NCBI GenBank assembly: GCA_019925105.1
Contig: JAHGAU010000042.1
Span: 1-64,000, forward strand
Direction: 5' to 3'
Source: Niebla homalea
Lineage: Eukaryota; Ascomycota; Lecanoromycetes; Lecanorales; Ramalinaceae
DNA: 64,000 bases
Position numbers and translations under genes: made by a program. Position 1 is the stretch's first letter. Each line of letters begins with the position of its first letter. Of this stretch, positions 1-12,761 are shown one piece after another. The notes below the pieces were generated by a model that was not told the origin of the DNA, made no database searches, and worked only from the letters and a program-made list of their open reading frames with translations.

Positions 1-3000
1 AATTAAGGGCTATAAAGGATTATAGCTTCACTTTTTTCCCCTTATTGGCCGGCTTATTTACTTTCTTAATTATAAGCCTTTAAATCCCTTAATAAATTAA
101 CATAAATAATAACCCGTATATCCGGTAAATCCAGTCTTATAGATAAAGCCGAAGTAGTCGTTAAAATAAAGGTTTTTTTATTATGGAAATTATTGAATAT
201 TTAACGTTTTTAATTTATAGTCCCGATTTTTACGTGATATTTAAGTATATTTAAGACTTTATTAATTTGATCCGTAAGGTAAATTATCCCATAAAAGATA
301 AAAATTTAATTACTTCAATAAAGCCTTTTTTTTCAAATTTATTAAAAATAATAAACTATCCCTTAAATTATTTATTATAACGTATTCTTAAATTAAATAT
401 CGAATATTTAACCTTATAGTCGGTTCCCGTAATAAAAGTATATTAAATATATCGATACCGGTTAACTGGAACCAGGTATTTTTATTTTTTGGTGGTAAGG
501 AAGCCGTTAAATAAATAAGTTGCGTTTTATATTTAATTAAAAATTTTAATTCCTTAATTTTCAGCCGAAAATCCTTGGTAATATCCAGTAAAATATAAGC
601 TTTATCAATAATAATATAATTTAAACGGCCTTATCGTTTCAATCGATTTAAAAATTAATTAAAAGGTTCGGTAATAACTATTTCCGGGGTAATTAATATA
701 ATATTAATTTAATCTTTAAAGCTTTTTAAGGTTTACTCTAGATATTTAAGGCCTTAATTTTAAGCCTTAAGTAATATTTCCTTCCTTAAAGATATAAAAG
801 GTAATATTATTACGGTAAGTTTATTTAAGTTAATAATAACGGTAAAGATTATAAAAAAAATACTTTTTCCGCGTTTAATATTAAATATAATAATGATTAG
901 ACTTTTTCCGGATAGAATTATTATTAATCCGGTTTTTTATAAACCCTAAAACTCCAAATTTTAACCGTATAATTACTAAAAACCGGTAAAATTTAAATAA
1001 ATTGAAATCTCTGGTATTTTTCTTTATAAATTTCCCTAATAAAATTTATAAATAACTCAGATTTTTAGTTTAATTTTTCCGGTATAAATAAAATACTTGG
1101 GAATTAAAGGAATTAAAAGAATTAAATAAATAAAATTATAAATTTTTCCCGTTAAGTATATATTTGGCCCGGTATTTCGTCTAATAACCGGAAATATATA
1201 TTATTAATAATATTATTAATATAAGCGGCTTATAAATTAATAATTTTATTTTTTTTATTATTATCGTTTAAATTAATAGCGTTTTTTTAATTTTTATTAA
1301 TAAATTTACCGTAATAACGTCGAAAAATAATAATAATAATATATTATTAAACTAAGGTTTTAATATTTACTCTTACCCGGGACCGGAACTCCTTGGATAA
1401 AGTTATATTAAAAGAATTAGACGTCCAGATATTATAACGGTAAAGGATATCTTAAAATTCCTATTAATTTAAATCCTTTTTTTAAATTTCGTCTAAGTTA
1501 CTATTAATTACCGTTTAACGTCTTAATCGTTTTTATTATTTTTTTAATTTTTCAGTTTTTTTAAAATTTTTAATAAAGTGAATCCGTTTAAATTAAAGGT
1601 AAAAGGTAATATTTAATTTTTCCAAATATAAATTCAATAAATTCGTTTTTAAAAGAATATAAAGTTAAAGGTAATAAATAAATAAAACCGATAATTCATA
1701 AAGTATAAACCGGTTTATAACCTTAATCGATCCAGTAGTAATAAAGCCTTTATAATATAAAATAATAAATATAAATAAGCCGTTTTAAATAAAGATATTC
1801 CGTTTAAAATTTAATTAATTTTAGTATTAAATTAATTAGATTTTAAGGCTTCAAGCTAGATTACCTTAAGTAAACTATAATAAAATTATTAGCTTTTCTT
1901 TAAATTTCCGGTTTTCTTTAAATAAATAATAAACTTTATTTAGTTTTTAGTAAATATTATTATTTTTAAATTTAAGAAAACGGTTTTATAAAGTTAATAT
2001 TTAATGGATTTTTTCGTAAAGCTAAAAATCACCTTTAAAAGGTAATTTATTCCGTTCGTCCATACAGAAATTCTAGTCCGGTATATTATTAATAATATCA
2101 TTAAAAAAAATAATAAAATCCACGGAGGGTAAATTATTTTAACCGGTAAATAATAAATTATTAAATAACCGGAATTTAACGGTTTTTAATAATCCAAATA
2201 TTACGGAACGGTATTAATTTATAATTAATAAGAGATTTTTATAAAAAACCTCGTTATTTTCCCAGGATATAGTATTTTCCTCGGTAATATTATAATTAAG
2301 GATAAATTTATAAGTCTATAATTTAAAAACGAAGTTAATAAACTATAATAAAATATCGGTACTAGTAAGGAATAAGTAATTTTTCGTTAATTTAATAGTT
2401 TTATTAAATAAGGTATTAATAAGTAAATCGGAATCCGAAGTTAAAAATAAATTTATCAATATATCTAAGTCGATAATTTAATTTTTAAGTTCCGGTAAAC
2501 TGGGTCGAAGGGTATAAGCCCTTAAAAGGATAAAGGCTCAAGAAAAGGTAATAATATTACTTAATTTAATAATATAATTCATAAATAAGGACCAGGTAAA
2601 ATCGGTATTAATACCGTGTATTATTAAGCTATTAAGTAAAGGGCTTTAATAATCGTCCTTAAATAAATCCTGGTATAAAAGGCTTAAAAAAAAGCGTAAT
2701 AATAAATCCTTAAATTTATTTAAAGAATATAATAAATCCTTAAAATTATTATCGGATAAATTATTAATAAGTTCTTCGTTAAATTTATTAAAAAAAAGGT
2801 TATTAATATATATATTTAAATAAAAGATAAAAGTAATAAAAATAAAGGTAAAAAAAAAGGGTAAAGTAAAATATAAAAAAGGTAAAATAAAAAATAAAAA
2901 AAAGTAAAAATTATAAGTTAAAAAGTAAATATAAATAATAAATAATAAATAATAAAGAAAAAATAAAAATAACTTACTTTTTTAATTAATCTTTTATAAA

Positions 3001-4050
3001 TCTTAATACTTTAATAAATAAAATAAAAGATAATTTAATATATTTATACTTTAAACGGTTCTTTAAAGTAAATAACTTAATATTCTATAAATAAATAAAT
3101 ATACTAAGTTAAACCTCGGTATAAAAGTAGATCGTATTTAAACCAATATATATTATAAACGGTTTTTCGTTTATAACGTTATCGGTTTCTTTACGGTTTA
3201 TATATTTTAGTAAATTCCGGCTTATGGTATTTGGCTTATTAATTAAAACCGCTTTTTTAAATAAAGCCTTAATCGATTTTATTATTAAATATAATAATAA
3301 AATCGATAATTATTTTGGATTATTTAATTTTAAAGTCGGTTTTACTGGGGGTTTTAATTAAGATCGGGCTATAATTAAATCGAAATTAAATAAATAAATA
3401 GCTTACCCGGTACGGGCTACCTAGGCATTAACCTCGAATTTTTCCGGTTCCGTAATTATTATATTCGTATTTTCAGTAACCGTTTTAATTCATTCCGTTA
3501 ATTTCTTTATTTTAATAATATGGATAAAAGCCGGTATATCCGATAAATCTATAATATTATCGTTATTTTCAGTATTAAATACTTTAAATAAATAACGATT
3601 CAATTTTTAAATATATAACTATTAAAATTTAATAAATATCCATTTATTATTCGATTTTAATTGGTTTTTTTAACGAAAATTATTTTATTTTTAAGCTTAA
3701 TAAATATCCGGGTGATCGTTCCGTTAATATATTATTATCGTATTTGGGGATAAGTAAATATAAGTATAATAAATATACTTTAAATCCGAAGAAACGGGTA
3801 ATAAAGGTAAAAAAGTAACCGGTCCGTCCGGAATATCGATATTATTTAAGTAAAACTTAATAATATAAATAAAAATCTTATTCCGGGTAATAAGGGCAAG
3901 GTAAGGATATTATTTATTTAAGTGGCCGCGTAATTCCTGGAACCGGACACCGTATTTATAATTATAATATATTAAAGTTTTATAATTAAATAAATAAAAA
4001 AAGGCCTTTTTAATAAAAGCTTAAGGTGAATTTATTATATAAATGGATAT
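1..4050 (-). pseudogene. RIP-degraded RecQ/DEAH-type helicase element
   Basis: This stretch is about 75-80% AT, has no open frame, and shows the TpA-rich look of RIP. Read on the minus strand, roughly 300-1000 still spells the order of a superfamily-2 helicase. There is a Walker A remnant (SGKS, about 898-925), then a hydrophobic motif like the usual Ia region. A motif II remnant reads DKAY at about 584-616 where DEAH is expected; both changes are single G-to-A or C-to-T steps. Motif III follows (LTASLPP, near 500-540). Such RecQ-like helicases are known from fungal telomere-linked helicase genes and mobile elements. The part from 1000 to 4050 would be the N-terminal half but no domain could be recognised. 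The relic is cut by the window start. Element type is inferred; the helicase identity is fairly firm. Confidence 0.6.
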
Positions 4051-4065
4051 AAATAATATATAAAT

Positions 4066-4275
4066 AAAAGGTGAAGGTAAAGGTAAATAAAGGTAAAGGT
4101 AGGTAAAAATAAAGGTAAAAATAAAGGTAAAGGTAAATAAAGGTAAAAGTAAATAAAGGTAAAAGTAAATAAAGGTAAAGGTAGGTAAAGGTAAAGGTAA
4201 AGGTAAAGATAAAGGTAAAGGTAAGGTAAAGGTATAAGTGATAGTAAAGGGTAAAGGGTAAAAGGTAAAGGGTAT
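4066..4275. repeat. AAAGGT-type minisatellite
   Basis: This is a run of purine-rich hexamer-like units (aaaggt, with aaataaaggt and aggt variants), continuous for about 210 bp and grading into aaagggt units at the right end. It contains no coding sequence. The strong purine/pyrimidine strand asymmetry stands out from the balanced A/T richness around it. Confidence 0.8.
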
Positions 4276-4559
4276 TTGGTTTACTTGGGTATTAAGTAGA
4301 TTAAGTAATTTAAGTATAATGAGAAAAACAGAAATTTAAAGGGGGGGAAGGGTAATTATATAGATAAATTATTAACTAAGCCTTTACCAAAAGAATTATA
4401 AATTATAAGGCTTAAATAAGGCTGAAACCGGGCTTAAATAATTAAGTTACTTAATAATTTAAAAATAAACAGGCTGGTTCCGGATTAATAATTATTAATA
4501 ATAATAATACAATAATTTAGGTAATAATATAATAATTTAAAAATAAAGATTTATTTATA

Positions 4560-5292
4560 AATTATTCTCGTATTCAGACGGATATTACGGCCGGATCTTA
4601 AAGTTTTAATATAGGGAAACGACGTTAATTATTACTTTATACTTAAAAATATTAAGACCCTTATATTATTAATAAAATAATAAAAGTATTATATAAGTTT
4701 TTTTTTTATTATTATTAAGTAATATAATCTTAAATAAGATACTGATTTAAATTCTTCCGTTATTATTATAAAGCGCTTTTTTTAAGTTATCTTTTAAATT
4801 AAATAGATTAAATAAAGGATTAATAATAATCCGGATATACCTTAAAACCTTAAAGAATTATTTATAAACTTTTATAAATTAATATTACCGTAGTTATTAA
4901 TAAACGGATTTTCATTTTTTTAATATTATTAAAGAGCGGGGAAACGTATAAAGAAAGTTAAATTATTAAATTTTACTGGGGAATAACCGATAAAAAAGTA
5001 ATAATTAATGCCGGGAAATAAACTTAAACTTTATAACCCGGAATTCATAAATATTTAAAAATCGATAAATAAATAATTACTGTTCGGACGAACCTCGGAG
5101 GTTTCGGGATTAATAGGCCGTATTGAAATCTATATTTTTTATATAGAGAGTAAATAAATCCGGGCCGGTTCTACCTTAAAAAGAGTCATTTCTAAAAATG
5201 ACTTTTTCCTGGGTTAAGTCCGAGAAGGCCGAATTAACGCCGAGTGAGTAAATGACTCTTTCCAGGCAGGAAAGAGTGAGAACTAGGTGATA
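4560..5292. repeat. Repeat module, copy 1 of 3
   Basis: This block aligns by eye with 6728-7345 and 11295-12112. Shared landmarks are the string gacgttaa, a run of attattattaa, the string aacggattt followed by a T-run, and a gccgggaaataaac-like motif. The copy is heavily RIP-mutated. Its right end (5170-5292) matches the right end of copy 3 (12000-12112), including two stem-loops and the terminal string ctaggtgata. No protein is recognisable, so it may be non-autonomous or the end of a larger element. Confidence 0.65.
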
Positions 5293-6727
5293 GATTTACC
5301 CTATACTATTTATTTATTTATCCTTTATTATTTAATTAATTATTTTCCCTTTATTGTTTAATTATTTATTTATCCTTTATTATTTGATTAGTTATTTACC
5401 CTTTATTATTTTAATAAATAATTTATACTTTATTATTTAATTAATAATTTACCCTTTATTATTTATTTAATTATTTACCTTTTATTATTATATTAACTTT
5501 TTATATTTTCTTTTTTACTTAAATATTTAAATTTCTTATTTAAGTAATTAGTTACCCTTTATTATTCAATTTTATGCCTTATTATTTAATGAATTATTTA
5601 CGTAATAATATTTAATTATTTAAATAATAATATTTAATTCTTTAATTATTATTTATTATTTATTTAACCTTTTACCTTTTATTATTTAATTATTATTATT
5701 TTTTTTTATTTAATTAATTCTTTACCCCTTATTATTTAATTAACCTTTTATCCTTTATTATTTAACTAATTACCTTTAATTATTTAATTAAGACTTTATC
5801 CTTTATTATTTAACTTTTAGTATTTAACCTTTATTATTTATTTTAACTCTTTATTCTTTAATTAATTATTTAACTTTTATTATTTAATTAAGTATTTTCC
5901 CTTTATTACTTAATTAATTATTTACCCTTTATTATTTATTTAACTATTTACCCTATACTATTTAGTTATTTATTTATATTTTATTATTTAAGTAATTATT
6001 TACGCTCTATTATTCAATAAACTATTTATCCTTTAGTTTTTAACCTTATTTATAATTATTCTTTACTTATTTTTTATAATCTAATTAACTTTTTCCCTTT
6101 TATATCTTTTTTTTTATTTTATCTTTTTTTTATTTACCTTTTTTAATTAAACTTATTAAAGCCTTTTTAACTTTTTTTCTATATTTATCCTTTTTTTACT
6201 TATTTTATTTACTTTTACCCTTTATAATTTACTTTTTACCGTTTATTATATACCTTATATTATATACCTTTTATTGCTTAACCTTTATTATTTATTTAAA
6301 TCTTTATTATTTATTTATATATTTACTTTTTAATATTTAATTAATTATTTATTCTTTATTATTTAATTAACACTTTACCCTTTATTATTTACTTAATGAT
6401 TTACCCGTTATTATTTAAATAATGATTTATCTTTTATTATTTATTTAATACTTTATTTCTTAATTAATTACTTATACCTTTTTTAATTAATTAGTTATTT
6501 TTTATTATTTAATTAATTTATTACCCTATATTATTCACCTTTTTATAATTTTAACCTTTATTACTTATTTAAACCTTTTATTATTTATTTAATTATTTAC
6601 TTGCCGTTATTTAATTACTTTTTATCCTTTCTTTTTTAATTAATTATTTATACTTTATTATGTATTTTTTTACCGATTATTATTTAATTAACTATTTACC
6701 GTTTATTATTTAATTAATTATTTACCC
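5293..6727. repeat. AT-rich minisatellite, array 1
   Basis: Imperfect tandem units of roughly 25-28 bp are built around taccctttattatttaatt (minus-strand complement likewise non-coding). They run for about 1.4 kb, with point changes and short indels between units. The array joins directly onto the repeat module at 6728, exactly as array 2 joins copy 3. The unit contains taccc but is not the canonical fungal telomere repeat. Confidence 0.85.
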
Positions 6728-7345
6728 TTTAATCCTTATTAAAGTAAGGTTTTAATAGATAAATATTTAATAATCTTATTAATATAAAGGGGTTTTTACC
6801 GGTTAAAGGTTATAAATAATAAGAGTTAAATTAAGTATAGACTTTATTAAAAGTCTTGGTATAAAGAAACGACGTTAACGGTTATCCTATGCTAAGATAT
6901 TTAAGGAAATAATTAAATAAAAAAATTAATAAGGGAAAAGAAATAATTATTATTATTAAGTAAATAATATATTTATTAATCTATTGCGGATTATAGTAAT
7001 TCCGGTACCGTTATAGCCCTTTTTTTTAACTTTCTTAATTAAGTTAAAAAATAAATAAAAAAAATTAATAATATTCCGGATATACTTAAAAAAACCGTAA
7101 AATAAAATTATAGGATATATAATTTAATATTATAATAGGTAAGAATAAACGGATTTTTATTTTTTTAACATTATTAAAAACCGCTTATTTAAGGCTAAAA
7201 AGTTAAATTACTAAATTTTAAAAAGGAATAGCGAATTAAAAAATGAGATTTAGCGCCGGGAAATAAAGTTAACCAAGAACATTGAAAATCTCAAAAAGTT
7301 CTAAAATCTATAATTAAATAAGGAGTTATCGGATTTAAGTGAATA
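6728..7345. repeat. Repeat module, copy 2 of 3
   Basis: The sequence aligns over about 600 bp with copy 3 at 11295-11900, starting with aagtaaggttttaatagata and ending near the ggagttatcg string. It sits immediately right of minisatellite array 1. Unlike copies 1 and 3 it lacks the stem-loop tail. It is degraded by transitions only, consistent with RIP. Confidence 0.7.
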
Positions 7346-9965
7346 AGGGCTCGTTTTATAGGGCTTAGTTAGCTCTATAACTTTTATATATAAAGTTAAT
7401 AAATTCGATAAGGTTTTACCCTACATCCCTTGAGTTAAAGCCCGGAAGGGATTAAGGGTACCCTGTCGATCTCAGCCCTATCCTTCCCCATAGTCCCGGA
7501 AGGAATGCAGCCTCAATCCCTTCGAGATTAAGTGTTAAGCTTATAATTATAATAAAAAAACCGAGAATATAAATAATAATTTAATTAACGGAAAATCCGC
7601 ATAAAGAAAACCAGTAATAAACTTTAAAGGTTTATATATTTACTTAATGTTATTATCTTTTAAACTTTAATAAAAAAGATTATCTATAAGTAATCAGGGC
7701 GAAAGCTATTTAAGTAACGTAATATTACCCGATTTATAATATATTAACTTAACTTAAAATAATAACGGCAACGTAAGTACTTTATACGGTTTAATATACC
7801 TTTATTAATTAAGATTTTTACCGATAACTCTTCGGATTCTTTATTTATATTAATTAATATTATATATAATTATAATTACGAAAACTTACTATATATAATT
7901 ACTTTTAATAAATCGTTAAACGTTTTTTTATTTACGGATAGCCCTTTTAAGAACGGTATAATATTAATATTAAATAGTTAAAGAGGAATTTAAGCTTTAT
8001 AAAGTTAAAGATTTAAATTAAGTTTTTTAAACTATTCTTCCCAATTATATTAACTTTATTAATAAAAGTTATTTAAACGTTAACGTATATAATCTATTAT
8101 TAAAAAATAGGGGGGAATAATTATTATAATAAGACTGATTTTAAACCATTAATATAGTAAATATTAAAAGAATAACTATATATTAATTACTTCGATTATT
8201 CCTTTAATTAATTTTACTTTTTTTTTAAGTTTAATTTTATACGTTTTAAAAATATATTTCACGACTTTCTCTTTTATTTAATTATATATAGTTACTTTAT
8301 TATTATAATACGGTAAAGTATACTTAAAGAACTCCTTAACTTAAAGGCCTTTAATCGATAAATTATATAATAAAGGAAATATTATATCCGAGGGAAAAAA
8401 GAGTTTAAGAAAAATAATTTTATTTATTATATCTTAAATTTAACGCCCTTTAACTATATATTAATCTTAAAGATATCGCTTAATATTTTTAACTATAATA
8501 TAATATTAATACTTTATATAAAGGATTATTTTATATTAAGGGAGATATCGTAACTTAACGTTCTCTATATTATAAGAAAATAAAAAGAATAAATAAATAT
8601 AATTTATAAAAGTTAAAGTAAACCGGATATAATCTAAATATATAAAGTATAATCGTTAAAAGTATATACTGGAAGAAACAGTTTATAATATTTTATATAA
8701 ATTTAGCTTTAAAGACTTAAGTTAAATTATATAAAGTCGTTTTCCGTATTTTAAGTAAGAAATATTATGAATAATATTTCCTTAATAACGGCTTTATAAA
8801 ATTTTATTAATAAAAATTTATTTAAATACGCTTACTTTCCTTTATAACTTTTATATAGAAAGTTAATAAATTAAGTACTTAGTTTTCAAGATATATTAAG
8901 ATAAAGTATCCGTACTTTATATAAAGTTTAGATCTAAGACTTAACAGATAACTTACTGCATACAGCCTCTCCTATTGGTCAGCTATCCGTACTTCACATA
9001 AAGTCCAGACATTAATAGTGTTAGGAAATTAAGCTTATTAATTATAGAAGTCTTTAAATTAATTTATTTAGAAATATTAATAATTACGTTATAATTTATA
9101 AAGATTAAATAATTAAGTTTATAATAATTCATTTCGATTAAATATTTAATTTTACGTATAATCCAAATTATACCTATAATCTTTAACTCCGTAAACCAAT
9201 AATTTTTCTCGGCTATATTTAAGCTTTTATTAAGGAATATTATTAATTATACTTTATTACGTATAATTTTTAATAAATCGTTAATCTCCGTAATATTATA
9301 AGGTAACGGGTTATCCTTAATATAATATATTATAGCCGTAATATTTAGTTTTTTCAATATATCGATATTAATAAATAAGGGTCGATTAAGATTATAATAT
9401 ATAAGAAATAACGGTTTTAAAAACGCGTTTTTTTAAATCCTTAAAAGTACGGTCTTTTTCTTAAGTAAATATAAATTTAATTTGAGATATCCTTTATTTA
9501 TAACGTAAACCGGTATACTTTAAATCTGCTTTTCTCAGATCTATAATAAAAGAAATTTTACGTACTTAAAGTAAAATAACGCGTTAAGCATAATTCTTTA
9601 TTTCAATACGTAATTAATTTATAAGATTAAGGAAGACTTTAAGGTTTCTTATTAAATCGGGAAATTTAAGGTTTTATATAGTTTTAGTTTTATTATTAAG
9701 CGTAAATATCTTTAAAGAATTAACTCGTTAATTAAGGAGCTTAATCGTAAAATAACCGACAAATAATTTTATCGGCAAAAGGTTTACGTATTTATCTTTA
9801 AGAATTTAAAAGACTTAATATAAATAAATAATATACTCTTTTAATAAATAACTAAAAATGATTATATTATTTATAAATACTTACGTAAAATCTCGTATTA
9901 AACGTAATATATTATTTATTTATCTTTATATATATAAAGGACTACCTTTAAAACCCATTAATACC
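7346..9965 (-). mobile_element. Ty3/gypsy-type retrotransposon relic (RNase H region visible)
   Basis: This is AT-rich and stop-filled DNA. On the minus strand, about 9790 down to 9010 still resembles the reverse-transcriptase/RNase H junction of fungal gypsy elements. There is a PLFINID string near 9385-9346 where the RNase H catalytic Asp strand lies, then a block containing EKNYWFTELKI near 9205-9160, and a further string like the TDHxA region. Positions below 9000 would be the integrase side but are too decayed to name. A small less-mutated island at 7415-7535 (CCCGGAAGG repeated in it) and another at 8950-9010 break the degradation. No LTR pair could be fixed. The RNase H call rests on motif order and on changes that are single RIP-type transitions. 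Confidence 0.55.
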
Positions 9966-10235
9966 ACTGAAGATTCCTCCTAACCCCTATAGGAGACAAT
10001 GCAGAGTTTATGCCGATCGGATTTGCGCACGAGAAATTGATGGAAATAACCGCGGGCATCGACCACGGTAATGTATTCGTGAAAGCATTTGTTGGTATAG
10101 GGACCAAAAAGTGTGATAATGTATGAATGATGATTCTACCTGAAGGATGGGAGCATCATAAGGATGCCTGTCCTCTACGTACAAAGGGTGTCCTACACCT
10201 ATCAATGCTCCCATATATACATGCTGCATATAACA
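9966..10235. other. Unmutated ~270-bp island inside the RIP block
   Basis: Base composition jumps to about 45% GC with no RIP signature. It contains the inverted pair gggagcat (10148-10155) and atgctccc (10204-10211). A 73-codon minus-strand frame covers it but resembles nothing. It could be a solo LTR, a recent short insertion, or single-copy sequence that escaped RIP; no target duplication was recognised. Confidence 0.45.
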
Positions 10236-11294
10236 TTATCCTTTATTATTTAATTAACTATTTACCCTTTATTATTTAATTATTTATTTACCCTTTATTA
10301 ATATATTAACTATTTACCCTTTATTATTATATTAACTATTTACCTTTTATTATTTAATCAATTATTTACCCTTTATTATTAAAGTAATTACTTACCCTTT
10401 ATTATTTAATTATATCTCTTATTATTTAATTAATTATTTACTACCTATTATTTAACTACCTATTTACTCTTTATTATTCATTTAATTCTTTACCTAACTA
10501 TTTATTCTTTAATTATTATTGTTTATTTTCTATAAATTAATTTTTTAACCCTTATTATTTAATTAACCCTTTACCCTTTATTATTTATTTAATCACCTTT
10601 TATTATTTTCTTAACTATTTACTTTCTGCTTTATTATTTAATTATTTATTTAACTTTTATTATTCGATTAATTACTTACCCTTTATTATTTAACTAATTT
10701 TTTACCCTTTATGATTCAACCGATTATTTACCCTTTATTATTTAATTAACTATTTATACTTTATTATTTAATTCATTATTTACCTTTTATTATTTAAGTA
10801 ATTAATTACTTTTTATTACTTAATTTTATCCCTTATTGTTGATTTAATTATCTATTACTTATTATTTAGTTAATTATTAACCCACTTTTTTGCTTTATTT
10901 AATTCTTTACATTTTATTATTCAATTATTATTTTCCGTTTTATTTTTTATTTTAATTTTTTCCCTTTCTTTATTTAATTAATTATTTACCCTTTATTATT
11001 TAAATAATTACCCTTTATTATTTTAAGTTATTCTTTACCCTATATTATTTACCATTTATTATTTAACGTTTATTATTTATTTAATTACTTACCCTTATTA
11101 ATTAATTATTTATTTGCTTTTTATTATCTGTTTTATTTACCCTTTATTATTTAATTAATCATTTACCGTTTGTTATTTAGTTTATTATTTTCCCTTTATA
11201 ATTTAATTAATTATTTACCCTTTTTTATTCAATTAATTGTTTACCCTTTTTTTTTATATTAAGTATTTATTCTTTATTGTTTACCCTTTATTAT
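10236..11294. repeat. AT-rich minisatellite, array 2
   Basis: It uses the same taccctttattatttaatt-based unit as the array at 5293-6727, for about 1.06 kb, and is again followed immediately by the repeat module. Array plus module therefore travelled, or was duplicated, as one unit. No coding sequence is present. Confidence 0.85.
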
Positions 11295-12112
11295 CCTTAT
11301 TAAAGTAAGGCTAAAGTAAGGCCTTAATAGATAAATAACTAATAATCTTATTAATATAAAGGGGTTTTTACCGGTTAAAGGTTATAAATAATAAGAGTTA
11401 TATTATGCCAAGACTTCATTGAAAGTCTTGGCATAAGGAGACGACGCTAACGGTTATTCTATGCTAAGATATTTAAGGAATTAATTAAATAAAAAAATTA
11501 ATAAGTAAAAAGAAATAATTATTATTATTAAGTATATAATAGCTTTATTAATATATACCGGATTATAGTAATTCCGGTACCGTTATTAACCCTTTTTTTA
11601 ATATTTTTTTCTAAATTAAAAGATAAATAAATAGATTAATAATACTCTGAATATACCTTAAAAAACCGTAAAATTAAAACTATAAAATATATAGCTTAAT
11701 ACTATAATAGGTAATAATAAACGGATTTTTATTTTTCCGAAACCGTTGAAAAGCTGAAATTTATATAAGAAAAGTTAAATTACCAGATTTCCCCGGGGAA
11801 TAGCCGAATAAAAGTTGAAAATTAGCGCCGGGAAGTAAACTTAACCATTAATTACCAGGAATTCGAAATAGTTTGAAAATCTATAAGTAAATAAGGAGTT
11901 ATCGTATTTAAGGAAGAAGGAGCGCGTTTTATAGGGCTGACCGAGCCCTATCACTTTGCCCGAGAAAGCTAAGGAATCTGTAGAAGAAAACCCCACCAAC
12001 GAGTCACTTCAAAAAAATGACTCACACACGCTAACGTTTTGGGCCGCCGAGGATATCCCGCGGGGGGCGGATGACTCGTTGGTAGGACCAACGAGTGAGT
12101 ACTAGGTGATAA
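11295..12112. repeat. Repeat module, copy 3 of 3 (least degraded right end)
   Basis: This copy aligns with copies 1 and 2. Its right 200 bp is almost free of RIP and GC-rich. It contains two stem-loops: gagtca...tgactc at 12001-12025 and the perfect 10-bp stem actcgttggt/accaacgagt at about 12072-12094. It ends with ctaggtgata, the same terminal string as copy 1. This marks the left border of the gene-bearing region. The terminal hairpin suggests the end of a DNA transposon or MITE, but no matching left terminus was found. Confidence 0.65.
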
Positions 12113-12318
12113 CGGTATGGACCTTGGGAGGATCCCTTGGCACGGAGCGGGCTTACCTTGTTCCGGTGCTTGGCGCGCACACTCATATTTCCCACCATCA
12201 TAGCTAGATAGCTACTGATCATACATATTACACCCACTCACTTCATATGCTTTATGCATGTGTGACAAATGGTAGGCATTGGGGAGTCTGTCTCTTGGCG
12301 AGCTTGGCATACCATCTC

Positions 12319-12360
12319 GGCTTTTGATTGTCCGATCAAGGCGGCAAACAATCAAAAGCC
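12319..12360. repeat. Perfect 12-bp inverted repeat
   Basis: The sequence ggcttttgattg (12319-12330) is mirrored by caatcaaaagcc (12349-12360), with an 18-bp spacer; a partial third copy (cggcttttgat) follows at about 12380. It lies about 400 bp upstream of the MFS start codon, so it may be a regulatory palindrome or a small foldback remnant. Confidence 0.5.
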
Positions 12361-12761
12361 TAGCTCAGCTATTTCCTCTCGGCTTTTGATCCCTTTCCGA
12401 TTGGACAATGAAATGATCGGTATTCGGGTTCCGGATCTATCCCCGTCTAATGCAAGCTAGGACAAAGCCAGCATCGATTGGATCTTCCTATCTTCTCGAT
12501 CATGGATGTCTCTTCTTCATCTTGATAGCCTTGCACAGTTTCACTCCAACCATCTCATACAGTCATACATCCCTGCGCATACCGAGATGGTGATCTCATC
12601 ATCTTGCTTATCGTACCTTGCTGTCACGAGCAGATCTTCTTGGCAAAGGTATTCATCTCCTCGCCTTTTCAGTCGCTTTTTCCTCACTCGCCTCACCTCC
12701 CTCGCCTCATATCCTTTCTGATCCGTACATCTTCCATCCCTCAGATCAAGGTGCCATTAGA

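Noticed and set aside
5293..6727. Telomeric repeat or CRISPR-like array
   Set aside because: Units are imperfect, contiguous and AT-rich with no spacers, and are not TTAGGG; it is a minisatellite.
12072..12112. Helitron 3' end (hairpin followed by CTAG)
   Set aside because: The shared sequence continues past CTAG to gtgata in both copies, and no Rep/helicase or TC-type start was linked to it.
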